A stretch of 64,000 nucleotides of DNA from Galeruca laticollis (taxonomy: Eukaryota; Arthropoda; Insecta; Coleoptera; Chrysomelidae): contig OY998181.1 in assembly GCA_963921935.1 (NCBI GenBank), forward strand, positions 117,572,957 to 117,636,956, given 5' to 3'. How positions within the stretch are numbered: the stretch's first letter is position 1; the number at the start of each line of letters is the position of its first letter. A program made the translations under genes and the position numbers. Under the pieces are notes generated by a model, which was not told the origin of the DNA, made no database searches, and was given only the letters and a program-made list of their open reading frames with translations. Shown here piece by piece: positions 44,101-49,390 of the stretch.

Positions 44101-44988
44101 AAGACAGGTGGAATCTACATTATAACACTTTACAAGTAATAAAACGTTAATTTCCAGAGTACCAAATAAAAATAAAGCTGTTATCCTTATTTATTTGATG
44201 CATCACTGCAACCAGGAAATTAATGCATATTATAATAACACAAAATCTGGAGTGGATGCTGTAGACGAGAAAACCACTAAATATTCCTGTAGTAGAAGGA
44301 CGCAACACTGGCCAATGGTTCTGTTTTACAGAATTGTGGATGTCTTCAGTGAATGCCCCAGCTGATGATCATGATGGTTTGCCTACAAATCAGAGGAAGT
44401 ATTGTTTTATATGTGACCCAAAATTATAAAGAAAAACTGACTTTCTGTGTTGAATGCATAAAACCAATTTCCTTGCAATGTTCGAGAAAATTGTGTGTTC
44501 AATGCATTGAAAATCGGGAGGATTCCTAAATATTATATTTTTTATATACTTGTTTGGATCATTGTCAATATTTTACAGCTTACTGTAAAAGTAAATATTT
44601 TTTTTTGTTTAGACCTTCCTAAACATGCTTTCAATACAAAACGTTTTTATTTTTCAGTTTTTTCTTTCAAAATAAATATAAAAGGAATACTATGTTTATT
44701 TTTGTTAAAATATTAATATCGTTCGTTTTAGATTTTTGCCCTGGTTTGTTACTAAGTTGGTTGAAAATAAACAATGTTTTTTTATCCGTCTTTGATTATG
44801 TACAGTATGCAACAGGAAATACACTATTTATATTTTGGAGTCGCCTGGACTCCGCAACGCAGTAAGTGTTAAAATTTCTGACCACGCCGGTTCGGTTAAG
44901 GGTTAAGAAATAAAAAATGCTCAATTTTTTTTCATAAAACTTACCGAGTACACCACTTATTACACTCCTTCACAATACACTTCGACAT
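15689..44988 (-). CDS. THAP + ZAD + C2H2 zinc-finger protein (10 exons, host gene)
   Basis: I assembled ten exons by splice sites: 44945-44988, 42398-42591, 42246-42338, 42099-42188, 36060-36197, 31334-31618, 29988-30157, 26165-26613, 23696-23887 and 15689-15932. They total 1899 nt, a 632-residue protein; every junction is GT-AG and in phase. The N-terminus is a THAP domain (MSKCIVKEC, then ICPLHF) that binds DNA through a C2CH zinc site. A middle region is acidic with a leucine-rich coiled-coil-like stretch. Then comes a ZAD (ICRVCLQ ... ICTQCL), an insect dimerisation domain, and an array of C2H2 fingers (CEKC, CVKC, CIEC, CKYC, CKYC, CSIC). It is most likely a nuclear sequence-specific transcription factor. 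The introns are filled with transposons. Confidence 0.88.
16117..16880 (+). repeat. Left long terminal inverted repeat of the mariner-like element
   Basis: Matches the reverse complement of 18226-19005 with scattered substitutions and indels. Contains the motif ccgccagagggcgtaatta and polyT/polyA stretches; no coding function seen. Confidence 0.85.
17059..18210 (+). pseudogene. Broken mariner-like transposase
   Basis: N-terminal helix-turn-helix part (MRNATVAARVYAIQYPQGHH, then SISRATVQRIL-like LGISRATVQRIL), then from about 17499 FHPYHIVLHQQLVDRDYDKR, the catalytic HISWSDKATFSSDGTVN (first Asp), FQHDGCLANFSRQVREFL (second Asp), and after a frameshift ARSPDLTVLDFYLWG (third Asp). The tail reads ERIRNDIQSISRAEIETAVQ. 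A non-coding 120-bp stretch at 17374-17498 ends with a good acceptor (tttcttttag), so it may be an intron. Frameshifts near 17750 and 17980 make the copy inactive. Confidence 0.85.
18226..19005 (-). repeat. Right long terminal inverted repeat of the mariner-like element
   Basis: Inverted copy of 16117-16880. Its outer half resembles the right half of the small element at 25027-25539, showing that they are one family. Confidence 0.85.
19020..21745 (-). mobile_element. Jockey-like LINE, 5'-truncated, minus strand
   Basis: A run of T at 19021-19028 marks the poly(A) end of a minus-strand element. Upstream on that strand come a reverse-transcriptase tail, RT core and the end of an endonuclease domain. 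It sits in intron 9 of the host gene. Several frameshifts and stops. Confidence 0.85.
19532..21740 (-). pseudogene. Broken LINE ORF2 (endonuclease end and reverse transcriptase)
   Basis: Pieces in reading order: ILIVGDFNCKHPPWGS (endonuclease, 21700-21640), a linker at 21100-21327, NKTALGRDGISNILLK and SYIPISLLNNIAKVIDKIIF, EQYGFREGLST (RT, 20342-20791), then GVPQGSVLSPLLYSIF and AMYADDT (catalytic loop, 19923-20294), then ILTYAAPVYF near 19740. This is the jockey-clade order. Interrupted by several frame changes, so inactive. Confidence 0.88.
21848..22162 (-). other. Unrecognised 104-codon open frame
   Basis: A minus-strand frame of 104 codons with normal-looking composition and no stop, but I do not recognise any domain or motif in it, and it has no clear neighbours of known function. 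It could be part of an unknown element or a chance frame in AT-rich DNA. Confidence 0.2.
22521..22793 (+). pseudogene. C-terminal fragment of a DDE_3 / Tc1-mariner-like transposase
   Basis: An open stretch of 90 codons without its own start. It reads RWPSYYCDSNAIELISAKCK (the 'PPYHCxFNPIELIW' catalytic-Glu box of the family), then VINMWKEALENCSAEVWNNC and IIDDWFIREQ, ending in a stop. The upstream two thirds are missing. Confidence 0.72.
23170..23480 (+). pseudogene. 3' end fragment of a LINE (zinc-knuckle tail)
   Basis: One frame reads CGEEEETLDHLLLECHCKLA, the Cys/His box that closes ORF2 of many jockey/R1-type LINEs, followed by a 3' UTR-like stretch ending near 23480. The element is heavily truncated. 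It lies in intron 9, about 200 bp downstream of exon 9. Confidence 0.65.
23696..23887 (-). CDS. Host gene exon 9 (two C2H2 fingers)
   Basis: 192 nt. Reads CVKCGKGFVIRSNYECHLLT, then CIECGKCFSNPIHLSRHMTI, two standard fingers. Donor cg|gtaagtga. Confidence 0.9.
24038..24330 (+). repeat. Solo piggyBac end related to copy 2
   Basis: TTAA at 24038 is followed by CACTAGAAGCACCGGAGCGG and TCAATTTGACGG, matching the left end of the piggyBac at 8839 almost base for base. A second similar block (gaagcaccaataccgtcagt) occurs at 24212. No transposase or opposite end was found nearby. Confidence 0.65.
24331..25020. other. No gene seen
   Basis: Intron 8 DNA. It contains short matching stretches such as 'aagtgttgaaaat' and 'attttcaacacatgtta' (24420-24500), forming an imperfect inverted repeat, and a similar pair near 24760-24830 (cacacgggt/acccgtgtg). 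Possibly ends of a short non-autonomous element. Confidence 0.4.
25027..25539. mobile_element. MITE related to the mariner-like element at 16117
   Basis: Left end CAGGGTGAGTCAATA, right end (reversed) CAGGGTGGTCCAATA, about 513 bp, without coding sequence. The right half (from cgccctcttgcggttaacct) aligns with the right arm of the 16117 element (cgccctctggcggtggacct) through to the tip. TA precedes the left end. Confidence 0.7.
26165..26613 (-). CDS. Host gene exon 8 (second half of ZAD, first C2H2 finger)
   Basis: 449 nt. Opens VDIADNPRQICTQCLNHLKS, supplying the second Cys pair of the ZAD, then a variable linker, then FKCEKCHRSFKKKSSLLSHM, a C2H2 finger. The donor is aa|gtacgt, leaving phase 2, which exactly completes Lys with exon 9. 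Confidence 0.87.
26614..27290. other. No gene seen
   Basis: Intron 7 DNA. A block at 27090-27150 (gatgcatatggttgatgtcg, tatcagtcac) repeats a block at 23030-23070 (gatgcatatgattgataatg, tatcagtcac), so both belong to some shared repeat. Confidence 0.4.
27291..27560. repeat. Two diverged tandem copies of a ~165-bp unit
   Basis: gttagcacaatacaccctcc at 27296 and gttagtacgatacagcctcc at 27468 start two similar stretches that both continue to an 'accaattttatnattg(a/g)atattgttca' segment and a 'ttaaccct' segment. Non-coding. Confidence 0.55.
27820..28450 (+). pseudogene. Retroelement ORF1 (Gag-like) remnant
   Basis: Across several frames one reads VGPTIPHDVLQREFEQL, FRRLVYIVPPTIPIPDSVLI, TTYRIFLAVDNLCYHCKQHG and HLSNTCTSKLPPQ. 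The CYHCKQHGHLSNTC box is a CCHC-type knuckle of LINE ORF1 proteins. Stops and frameshifts throughout. No linked ORF2 was seen here. Confidence 0.6.
28550..29960 (-). mobile_element. Tc1-like element with TA duplication
   Basis: TA|TTGAAAAGTTAAG at 28548 and CTTAACTTTTGAA|TA ending at 29960-29962 give matching ends and the TA target duplication. It is 1411 bp, a typical Tc1 size, and lies in intron 7, with its end 27 bp from the exon 7 donor. Confidence 0.88.
28794..29720 (-). pseudogene. Tc1 (DD34E) transposase with two frameshifts
   Basis: From the ATG at 29720: N-terminal helix-turn-helix region, IKRRISNANLRSRRL, then AIFTDESHYGLFSDSRRERI (first Asp), VWAGISF, FIDNTRSHRAAVVLEE (second Asp) and SPDMNPIEHAWHQLQKAI (catalytic Glu). 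Frame changes near 29215 and 28890 break the protein. Otherwise the length (about 330 residues) is normal for Tc1, so the decay is slight. Confidence 0.88.
29988..30157 (-). CDS. Host gene exon 7 (first half of ZAD)
   Basis: 170 nt. Reads IQNICRVCLQKSDNLIFLIE and ends SIICDK at the donor aag|gtaagta (phase 0). The Cys pair is the first zinc ligand pair of a ZAD. A Tc1 element ends 27 bp past the donor. Confidence 0.88.
30540..31170 (+). pseudogene. Decayed mariner transposase (Mos1/SETMAR type)
   Basis: Fragments in several frames: ISVGSCHAILSDGLGLEHVV, SRLISITQEMMSDIKKDSYL, IINGVGTWVCGYDIKPRP (the 'ITGDETWVYGYD' box with the catalytic Asp lost to Val), HICLLIHDILAKNNHVIISQ. These are hallmark stretches of mariner transposases. 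No intact ends seen. Lies in intron 6 of the host gene. Confidence 0.75.
31334..31618 (-). CDS. Host gene exon 6 (acidic, coiled-coil-like)
   Basis: 285 nt, phase 1 in and out. Very acidic (EFEYVDIKIENDYEIVDEPD) followed by SSLEAKYNDLYKENQLLKHL, a short leucine-rich coiled coil of the kind found after THAP domains. A piggyBac-type TTAA end lies only 32 bp from its acceptor. Confidence 0.8.
31651..31900 (+). mobile_element. Deleted piggyBac fragment (one end plus C-terminus)
   Basis: TTAA at 31651 is followed by CCCTTAAATTACTACGTGGG, a piggyBac-like tip, and 130 bp later a frame reads QQAKRGRCRFCRRAFDKKVN, like the start of a piggyBac Cys-rich domain. No right end was found. The TTAA lies 32 bp from the exon 6 acceptor. 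Confidence 0.45.
32064..32119. repeat. (TA)n microsatellite
   Basis: 28 uninterrupted TA units inside intron 5, followed by a T-rich tract. Confidence 0.95.
32240..33867 (-). mobile_element. LINE A, 3' part (RNase H and tail), minus strand
   Basis: Minus-strand LINE whose RT part is split off by the insertion of LINE B (see 33873). Reading on the minus strand from 33867: RT tail (IQKWLNDIGLSISE), then RNase H and a zinc-knuckle tail at 32310-32543 (YCSCGDLGTLTHILFECPFN). Confidence 0.82.
32567..33268 (-). pseudogene. RNase H domain of LINE A
   Basis: Reads EYIFTDGSKANEQTGCTFYH, SIYTAEITAILQAMKYIL, VIFTYSKCAVNRLKN and WIKAHAGITGNETADKFAKE. The family's third catalytic residue (usually 'TDSxSA') is Tyr here (TYSKC), so activity is lost. 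The frame is otherwise open for 233 codons and then shifts at the end. Confidence 0.82.
33869..35267 (+). pseudogene. LINE B reverse transcriptase (broken)
   Basis: KKLKNKMTSGSDDIPSFFVK, WKDARVVPVFKSGDKYLINN, YRPISILSNFSKLFEMVVYN, QHGFFNKRSTETNLLL, DVIYTDISKAFDRMDHGILI; then a frame change near 34500 to VPQGSNLGPLLF and LMYADDLKIF; then KDLGVIFDSKLSFTEHI and YIRSKLEYCSVVWDPYY to 35267. Typical jockey/CR1-type RT without RNase H. Two frame changes (near 34495 and 34620) disable it. Confidence 0.88.
33873..35529 (+). mobile_element. LINE B (jockey-like) nested in LINE A
   Basis: 5'-truncated plus-strand LINE with a 3' end of the type ...aaaggctattattattatt. It is flanked by ATTGG at 33868-33872 and 35530-35534, a 5-bp target duplication. 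Taking it out rejoins LINE A in frame (EFSP to IQKW), which proves the borders. Confidence 0.85.
35535..35714 (-). pseudogene. LINE A reverse transcriptase core fragment
   Basis: Reads LPQGSILSPILFTLYTMD and IVQYADDIVLYTTEKSVE up to NAEFSP, where LINE B was inserted. The 5' part of LINE A is missing; the junction with the next LINE piece is near 35714. Confidence 0.82.
35715..35910 (-). pseudogene. RNase H fragment of another LINE
   Basis: Minus strand reads CILMWVPGHCEIPGNEMADI, then AAKLAANLPIDNGIPTPF, the last catalytic box of a LINE RNase H. RNase H lying 5' of an RT core on the same strand is the wrong order, so this is a separate copy butted against LINE A. Confidence 0.68.
36060..36197 (-). 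CDS. Host gene exon 5
   Basis: 138 nt, phase 1 in and out; acceptor atattttag, donor gtaagttg. Acidic linker with EFIIKEETSLQCL, again a KEE-type motif. Flanked by introns of 5.9 and 4.4 kb full of LINE pieces. Confidence 0.75.
36198..36810. other. No gene seen
   Basis: Intron 4 DNA next to exon 5. A stretch near 36540-36700 is somewhat richer in GC (tcgtcgtctgcg, cgcccaggggacgttcaggg), which may mark a decayed element, but nothing is identifiable. Confidence 0.4.
36829..37370 (-). pseudogene. LINE C-terminal fragment (end of RNase H and zinc tail)
   Basis: Minus strand: IIWVKAHYEIYGKEKADQLA (RNase H end, near 37290-37220), then FQAAWKEKWDHYVK, GISCIIRMKFGHASYPEHLS and CTACNVIEDLDHIFFECLEY (zinc knuckle). 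The ORF from 37182 is open to its stop. The rest of the element is absent. Confidence 0.75.
37603..37624. repeat. (TG)n microsatellite
   Basis: Eleven TG units in intron 4. Confidence 0.9.
37950..38245 (-). pseudogene. LINE C-terminal tail fragment, minus strand
   Basis: Minus strand reads KIKLKEDWQKHYAEYLGGQT, then FIRTLTRIRSGHCLTPPRMK, and after a frame change CKFNEAASKQFYSKLSKF. It resembles the region after RNase H in Insect I/Loa/jockey-type LINEs. It meets the next LINE piece head to head near 38245. Confidence 0.62.
38246..39034 (+). pseudogene. LINE ORF1 end and endonuclease fragment, plus strand
   Basis: After an ORF1-like tail (38365-38560) ending in a stop, the endonuclease begins near 38570: MYANLNSYSPRKHLINNIIE, CALFVETKTKENSNKLQ, GDKLHIFLVYIHPNARIEQT, VIVGDLNVNRNKSRQIRDFM. 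It stops abruptly at 39034, where an oppositely oriented LINE begins. At least one frame change (near 38695). Confidence 0.75.
39035..39749 (-). pseudogene. Jockey-like LINE endonuclease, 3'-truncated
   Basis: From ATG 39749: RVALWNANGLVQHKDEVQLF, DILLISETHFTDKSYFRIPF, VVYCPPKHNLKKDQFESFF, FIAGGDYNSKHQMWGSR, then after a frame change DFFVTNGTSPAYTDIIPSYD and LSSDHLPVILTISS. This is an apurinic-type endonuclease with N, E, D and the SDHLPV box visible. The element ends at 39035 against another LINE. Confidence 0.83.
39737..40480 (-). pseudogene. Jockey-like LINE ORF1 (Gag-like) remnant
   Basis: Minus strand: RSYRVVIKYLHHLIDLKDIK, EELIEKGHNV-type DELIEKGHNVRNIVNVKHRI, then three Cys/His knuckles CKRCQLYGHTKTYC, CVKCGGQHSTANC and CGLCGGGHPANYGG. 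After a break at 40040, the tail runs from ATG 39987 (SCAQATAGVE) to its stop at 39742, overlapping the ORF2 start (39749) by a few bases, the usual jockey arrangement. Confidence 0.82.
40481..40870. other. Nothing identified
   Basis: A plus-strand stretch near 40495-40625 stays open (FILDKVKIIGCFSKEPSYDL) but I do not recognise it, and it has no start or neighbours to support a gene. Confidence 0.3.
40874..41405. mobile_element. Foldback MITE, nearly perfect palindrome
   Basis: CACTGTGTGCCGAAATAAAT at 40874 and its inverse ending at 41405 are flanked by TA on both sides. The whole 532 bp is two arms of about 250 bp around a ~25-bp centre (near 41135), differing at only a few positions. No coding sequence. 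TA duplication and tips point to the Tc1/mariner group. Intron 4 of the host gene. Confidence 0.9.
41408..42060. other. No gene seen
   Basis: AT-rich intron 4 DNA between the foldback element and exon 4. No element ends or coding signal recognised. Confidence 0.45.
42099..42188 (-). CDS. Host gene exon 4
   Basis: 90 nt, phase 1 in and out; acceptor tttttttctag, donor gtaagttt. Reads MPSSHTDYPPVGKVKMPTRK and onwards, basic towards its end. No domain recognised. Confidence 0.75.
42246..42338 (-). CDS. Host gene exon 3
   Basis: 93 nt, phase 1 in and out, between short introns of 59 and 57 nt. Codes for YSMKGDITDNFLFPVKVEAP and onwards. The KVEAP-type Lys/Glu motif resembles a sumoylation site, common in ZAD-family factors, but this is a guess. 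Confidence 0.75.
42398..42591 (-). CDS. Host gene exon 2 (rest of THAP domain)
   Basis: Acceptor tttatacag at 42592. Reads FVLPTQEDVKLIWLERSG then RRKQWRICPLHFQ, with the conserved Trp and the C-x2-H pair of the THAP fold, and ends at FSLPSLFLP. Donor gtgagtaa. The next intron is only 59 nt. Confidence 0.88.
42708..44872 (+). mobile_element. piggyBac element copy 3 in intron 1 of the host gene
   Basis: TTAA at 42708-42711 followed by CACTAAACAGGAGTTGCGGA, and TTAA at 44869-44872 preceded (reversed) by CACTTACTGCGTTGCGGAGT. Both ends share GTTGCGGAGTC a little inside. Without it intron 1 would be about 190 nt. Confidence 0.88.
42928..44525 (+). pseudogene. piggyBac transposase copy 3 (broken)
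   Basis: ATG 42928 opens an acidic N-terminus (RWFEEYDTEGSDQDGDPESN). After a shift at 43240 follow PEAWRQIFSQDILDIVVQYT and NSFLGLLLLTAAFKSNNEAI; after a shift at 43610, TGDKMLVGFRDRCKFKMYLA (first catalytic Asp), KYGLKVQCLVDARTHYIYN, ITGDNWYSSIELTDHLLQNK (second Asp); then SGVDAVDEKTTKYSCSRRTQ (third/fourth Asp) and a Cys-rich end near 44405-44520. Several frame changes; inactive but recognisable along its full length. Confidence 0.88.
44945..44988 (-). CDS. Host gene exon 1 (start of THAP domain)
   Basis: The ATG at 44988 begins MSKCIVKECNKWCTR, the first Cys pair of the THAP zinc site. The donor gtaagttt follows at 44944. Ends after two bases of a codon, completed by the first base of exon 2. 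Confidence 0.85.
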
Positions 44989-45293
44989 TGTCTTTTCAGT
45001 TAATAATAAAACAAAGATACGACAAATAAATATTACACTACAGCAATTAAAAAACACTAAAATATCGAAACCATATAATAATTTCGAACCTCACTGTGCC
45101 TAAACACTTGAATTAACAAACAACAGAGACAAACAATCATAACAGGATAAACGAAAACGATTGGACCAGCAATATTACATCGCGCATACGCAGTTATAAA
45201 AATCAATAGCTATTTTCGCGGAGCACATCCCGGACGTATTCGGAGAGACTTCGCATGCGCACTTAAAATTTGAGTGTTCGCGGTGCACACAGA
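44989..45293 (-). promoter_or_regulatory. Upstream region of the host gene (5' UTR and promoter expected)
   Basis: The start codon of the THAP-ZAD-C2H2 gene is at 44988, so its promoter should lie here on the minus strand. The 45180-45293 part is richer in CpG (cgcgcatacg, ttcgcggag, gcatgcgcac). No TATA box could be assigned. An element with AT duplications begins at 45296. Confidence 0.35.
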
Positions 45294-45595
45294 ATGGGCG
45301 CATTCAGCAGAGAGAGCAATAGTCGCTACCGTTAGCATGCTATGCTCACTCCCCATATAAATTTTGTCATGTTTATTTAGTTATACCACCCGTCGCCGGT
45401 AGCGCTACATAATCAATGAACTGTCAGATTTTTAAAGTCTCACCATTTATATAACCTCCATCTCATTTTGATACTTCGATCGCCATTATCAGCCATTGCT
45501 TTCGTTTGTATATTATACGGTTATTATTATATTAATTTGTATAAACAGACATTTTTGTGCTTTTCAAGTGATTGTGTATATTAAACATTAACAAT

Positions 45596-46606
45596 ATGGT
45601 TCAATACTGTATTGTTCCCACTTGTAAAAATACAAGTAAAGACATTAAAATGCATCTCCTTCCTAAACAAACTTAAAAGCAAATGCAGTTCCAAACTTAT
45701 ATATACCAGCACCAACAAGAAGTATGGAGGAATTACCTGAGAAGAACCAGGACATTGTTGAATCCCAAGGTAATGTACAATACTATTGTGGAAATTGACC
45801 CAAATCACAAGTAGTCGTAGCAAAAACTGGTTTTAGGAAATGTATTTTAATCTGACAGCGAAAAACACAAAAAAGTAATTCATTGTAGTTTCATCAGCTT
45901 GCTTCATAATTATGAGGAGCATCCCAGTAAATATGAAAATTTAGATTTGCTACACTATAATTGAAGTTCTCACTAGGAATCGTTTTCAGTGTGTGCTATT
46001 GAATATGTCAAAAATAGACAAAGCCACAAACTTTGTTGTATATTACAAAAGTTAAAAGCGATTTGGCCTATTTATTTTTGTTTTGCTAAAAAAAATTTTC
46101 TGATGATGCTTTAAAAAAATTTCATTTTGACTTAGCAAATATAACTAAAGCTTTTACTATTACAGGTTCAGAGTCATATCCTGCCATCGCCTCCTGCAGC
46201 ACTCCAACTACCTCGAACACCATTCTTACTACATTAAAGACACCCAGCAAAATGTAAAGGTAAATTTTTAGAGTATGTAGAAAGTTTACTGTTTTGACCC
46301 TTACTTTGTTGAAACTAACTGTTTCTAAATAATTCCAGACTATATTTTAAAAAGTAATATGTAAAAAGTAAATCGCAATAATAAATGTAAGTAAAAAATA
46401 GTACATATAATATTTTTTCAGATATTAAACAAAGATTGAATTTACTAAGCCATGGAGATTCAAGTAGAGCCATTCAGCTAACGCCCAAAGCTAGAAAAAT
46501 TTATGGAATTGCCAAAAACATGGTTTCACTAGCCAGAAAAATTGACAGACAAAATTCCGGTGTACGAAAACAACTGTTTGAGATTAAAAAAAGAGTTGAA
46601 TTATAA
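45596..46606 (+). pseudogene. THAP-domain gene with internal deletion
   Basis: ATG 45596 reads YCIVPTCKNTSKDIKMHLLP, the first Cys pair of a THAP domain, then stops at 45676. In the next frame LKANAVPNLYIPAPTRS follows directly, the C-terminal edge of a THAP domain (AVP box), so the middle with Trp and the C-x2-H pair is gone. Two more exon-like pieces follow with good splice sites: 46167-46259 and 46422-46606 (SSRAIQLTPKARKIYGIAKN), the latter ending in a stop. Probably the DNA-binding accessory gene of the enclosing transposon. Confidence 0.65.
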
Positions 46607-47099
46607 ATAAATCTAAATTTGGAATAAGTAAATTGATTTGTTTCCTGTTTTTTCATAAATAAAAATAATGTGTTCAAGCAGTCTTTTATTTTGGAATATT
46701 AATTCCACTTTTCATAAAATTCCTTATTAATAGCGTTGTCGATTGATAAAATTGGTGTAAGCTAATGTATTCTTGAGCCCTTTAAAAAGGTGCATGAAAA
46801 TACATTAGAGCTCACTATTTCTATCTGTTGAAAATAAATAGCAAAAATAGTTATTTCCATATATTTCAAAAAGCCCGCTGGTTCTATATGCAGCGCTATA
46901 GCGGTAGGTTGAAGAAGTAAAATAACATTGAATAATTATTCAGTAGAGTGGCCCATTTATTGTATATTATATTATCTTATCTATGCACTCTGCTACATGT
47001 TTTGACAGTAGTGACACTTGTCAATTTGAGAGATTTGTTGGGTTAATTATTTTGAAAACAGTAAAAAATGGATAATTTGTATGCATTTTTAGTTTTTGT

Positions 47100-47274
47100 T
47101 GTCAGAAATAATTTAAAATATCGTAACAAGTAGGTTGTTGTTTATTAGTAACTAAAAAAATAGAACTGTAAATTTAAAAAAAATTTATGTCATGTAATAT
47201 TAGCTGCTAATTTTCCTTAAAATAAATTGCATATTTCAACGGGAATAATTACTTTAAAAACTGAAAACCTAACA
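47100..47274 (+). repeat. Copia 5' LTR
   Basis: 175 bp, begins TGTCAGAAATAATTT and ends CCTAACA; very AT-rich. Pairs with the LTR at 48692-48865. Confidence 0.93.
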
Positions 47275-47433
47275 GGTTATGGGCCCAGGTCAGTTCACTT
47301 GCCCACCAGCTGTGTAAAAACTTAGTGAATTAAAAATTTTGTGAGAAATAAAAATCGTGATTGTAAAATCTGCCGTTTCCGGTGAAAACTTTGGAGTTAA
47401 GTGAGAACTTTAGCGGCATAACATAAAATAAAA

Positions 47434-48255
47434 ATGGCTCAATCTGACGAAAGTGCTTTGATTGAAAAACTATGCGATAATGAAACTTTCGAGGTATGGA
47501 AATTTCAGATACTAATACTGTTTAAAGCCAACGGACTATGAAATTGTAAACGGAGATTGGAAGTTTGAAAATTTGACAAAACCCGAAGAGAAAGCAGAAT
47601 GGAATAAAAAAGATGATAAAGTACAAAAAGTGATAATGACAAGTGTATAGATAAAAAGCATTTAATGCATATAATAAACTGAAAATTCAAGTCAAATGTA
47701 TAACAAACTGTGTAACATTTTCCATAAGGATTCTGAGCAGCAAAAATGTAATCTGTTACAAGAATTTTTCAATTTTAAATTTAATAAACAAATAGACATA
47801 TCACTGAACAAACGCAAAATTGACTTAAAACATTAAACCAATGTGTTAGTGATGATATGATAATATCTAAAATTCTTTCTACTCTACCTGAAGAATACAA
47901 ACTTTTTGTCACAGCCTGGGAATCAGCCCCATTAACAGAAAGATCATTGTCCAATTTAATATCCAGATTAGTTTCAGAAGAAAATAGAATAAAAGGAACA
48001 AAAAAAGACGAAAGTGTGACATTTAAAGCTAAAGAAAAGCACATTAAAAAAAGAAAATTTGTTAATCAAGCATCAGAACGTAAGTGTTATCATTGTGAAA
48101 AAATTGGACATTTTATGAAAGATTGCAGAGCAAAACAATGTTCTACAATATGTAAAAAGAATAACCATACAGCAGAAAACTGTTTTTTCCGAAAAACTTA
48201 TCAAAAGTCAAAAAAGGATGGTAATAAAGTAAGTTTTCTAACACAAAAATTGTGA
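47434..48255 (+). pseudogene. Copia Gag (broken)
   Basis: ATG 47434 reads MAQSDESALIEKLCDNETFE, then EVWKFQI, and breaks near 47530. The later part is open from 47857: MIISKILSTLPEEYKLFVTA, NLISRLVSEENRIKG, and a zinc knuckle CYHCEKIGHFMKDC followed by a second Cys/His set (CSTICKKNNHTAENC). Standard Copia Gag layout; stops between 47535 and 47850 break it. Confidence 0.85.
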
Positions 48256-48280
48256 ATCAAAATTTGATACCACCTTTATC

Positions 48281-48592
48281 GTGGACCCTGGTTCAACGTC
48301 TCATATGTGTAAAAATAAGGATCTTTTTGAGTGTGTGAAAGAACTCTTGTTTTTAAAATCCCTCATTGAAGAACTCACAAGTGTACCAGTGTCAATAACG
48401 TTAAATGTACACAACCAAAGTGCGATAAAATTAATAAAAAACTTACAGTTCAATAAGAAAAGTAAACACATTGATGTGCGGTATCATTTTATTAATGAAA
48501 AGGTTAGTGATGGTGTTGTAAAGAACTATTGCCCTACTGACTTACAAACGGCGGATATATTTACAAAGTGTCTAGGAACTGTTAAATTTTAG
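48281..48592 (+). pseudogene. Copia Pol remnant: protease start fused to RNase H end
   Basis: The frame reads FIVDPGSTSHMCKNKDLFE (protease, D at VDPGSTSHM) and passes straight into VNVHNQSAIKL-type TLNVHNQSAIKLIKNLQFNK, KSKHIDVRYHFINEKVSDGV and TADIFTKCLG, the end of RNase H. Integrase and reverse transcriptase are missing from between. The join is in frame. Confidence 0.85.
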
Positions 48593-48691
48593 AAACATTG
48601 CAACTCTCTCATGTATGAACTCTAGTTTTAAAATAATATTGTTTTTATTATTTTTAAAATCTTAATTAAGATATTTAAAATTAGGAGAAGG

Positions 48692-48865
48692 TGTTAGAAA
48701 TAATTTTAAATATCATAACAGTAGGTTTTTGTTTATTAGTAACTAAAAAAATAGAACTGTAAATTTAAAAAAAATGTATGTAATGTAATGTTAGCTGCTA
48801 ATTTTTCTTAAAATAAATTGCATATTCCAACCGGGATAATTACTTTAAGAACTGAAAACCTAACA
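48692..48865 (+). repeat. Copia 3' LTR
   Basis: 174 bp, TGTTAGAAATAATTTT to CCTAACA; differs from the 5' LTR at about a dozen positions, which gives some age to the insertion. Confidence 0.93.
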
Positions 48866-49390
48866 TTTGTTCCATCTATATTATAATATTGGTTATTAAA
48901 TTCATAAGTAACTGAATAAAAATCTGTTCTCTCCATATTTGATACAAATAAATGACAAATGACGCGCCCAGGGATGCCAAATGAATATAAGTAAAATTCG
49001 TGAGATTTGAAAAAAAAATCGTGATATTTCGGAAAAAAACGTGAGATTTCGGAATAATCGGAAATGGGGTGTTGTCAAACCTTCTTTATTTGTTTGATAA
49101 TGGTTGTTGTATAAATTGAACGAGGTAGGCAGAACAAAACATTCAAATTAAAAAATACTCTGTGTAATGAAATATAATACAAATTAAAAATGTAACAAAA
49201 TATTATTAAAATGGAATAATATAAAACAAATAAAAATGAAATGATAGTCAACAAATAAAAAAAACTGAAACAATATACCTAATTTAGTAAATATATAAAA
49301 AAAATTAATCTGAATCTTAATTCGAATCAGATTTAATATTTCAGTAGTAGCCGGGATTACTTATTTTTTTTAAAAATATCACAGTCAATT

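Larger units (their letters stand above)
47100..48865 (+). mobile_element. Copia element, internally deleted, with LTRs and TSD
   Basis: LTRs of 175 and 174 bp (TGTYAGAAATAAT ... CCTAACA) about 93% alike, flanked by TTTGT at 47095-47099 and 48866-48870. After the left LTR comes GGTTATGGGCCCAG, the primer binding site used by Copia with initiator tRNA-Met. A purine tract (aggagaagg) precedes the right LTR. Most of pol is missing, so it depends on another copy. Confidence 0.93.

Noticed and set aside
44495..44716. Plus-strand open frame of 73 codons past the piggyBac transposase
   Set aside because: It starts inside the end of the decayed transposase and continues into the AT-rich 3' part of the element; hydrophobic low-complexity translation.
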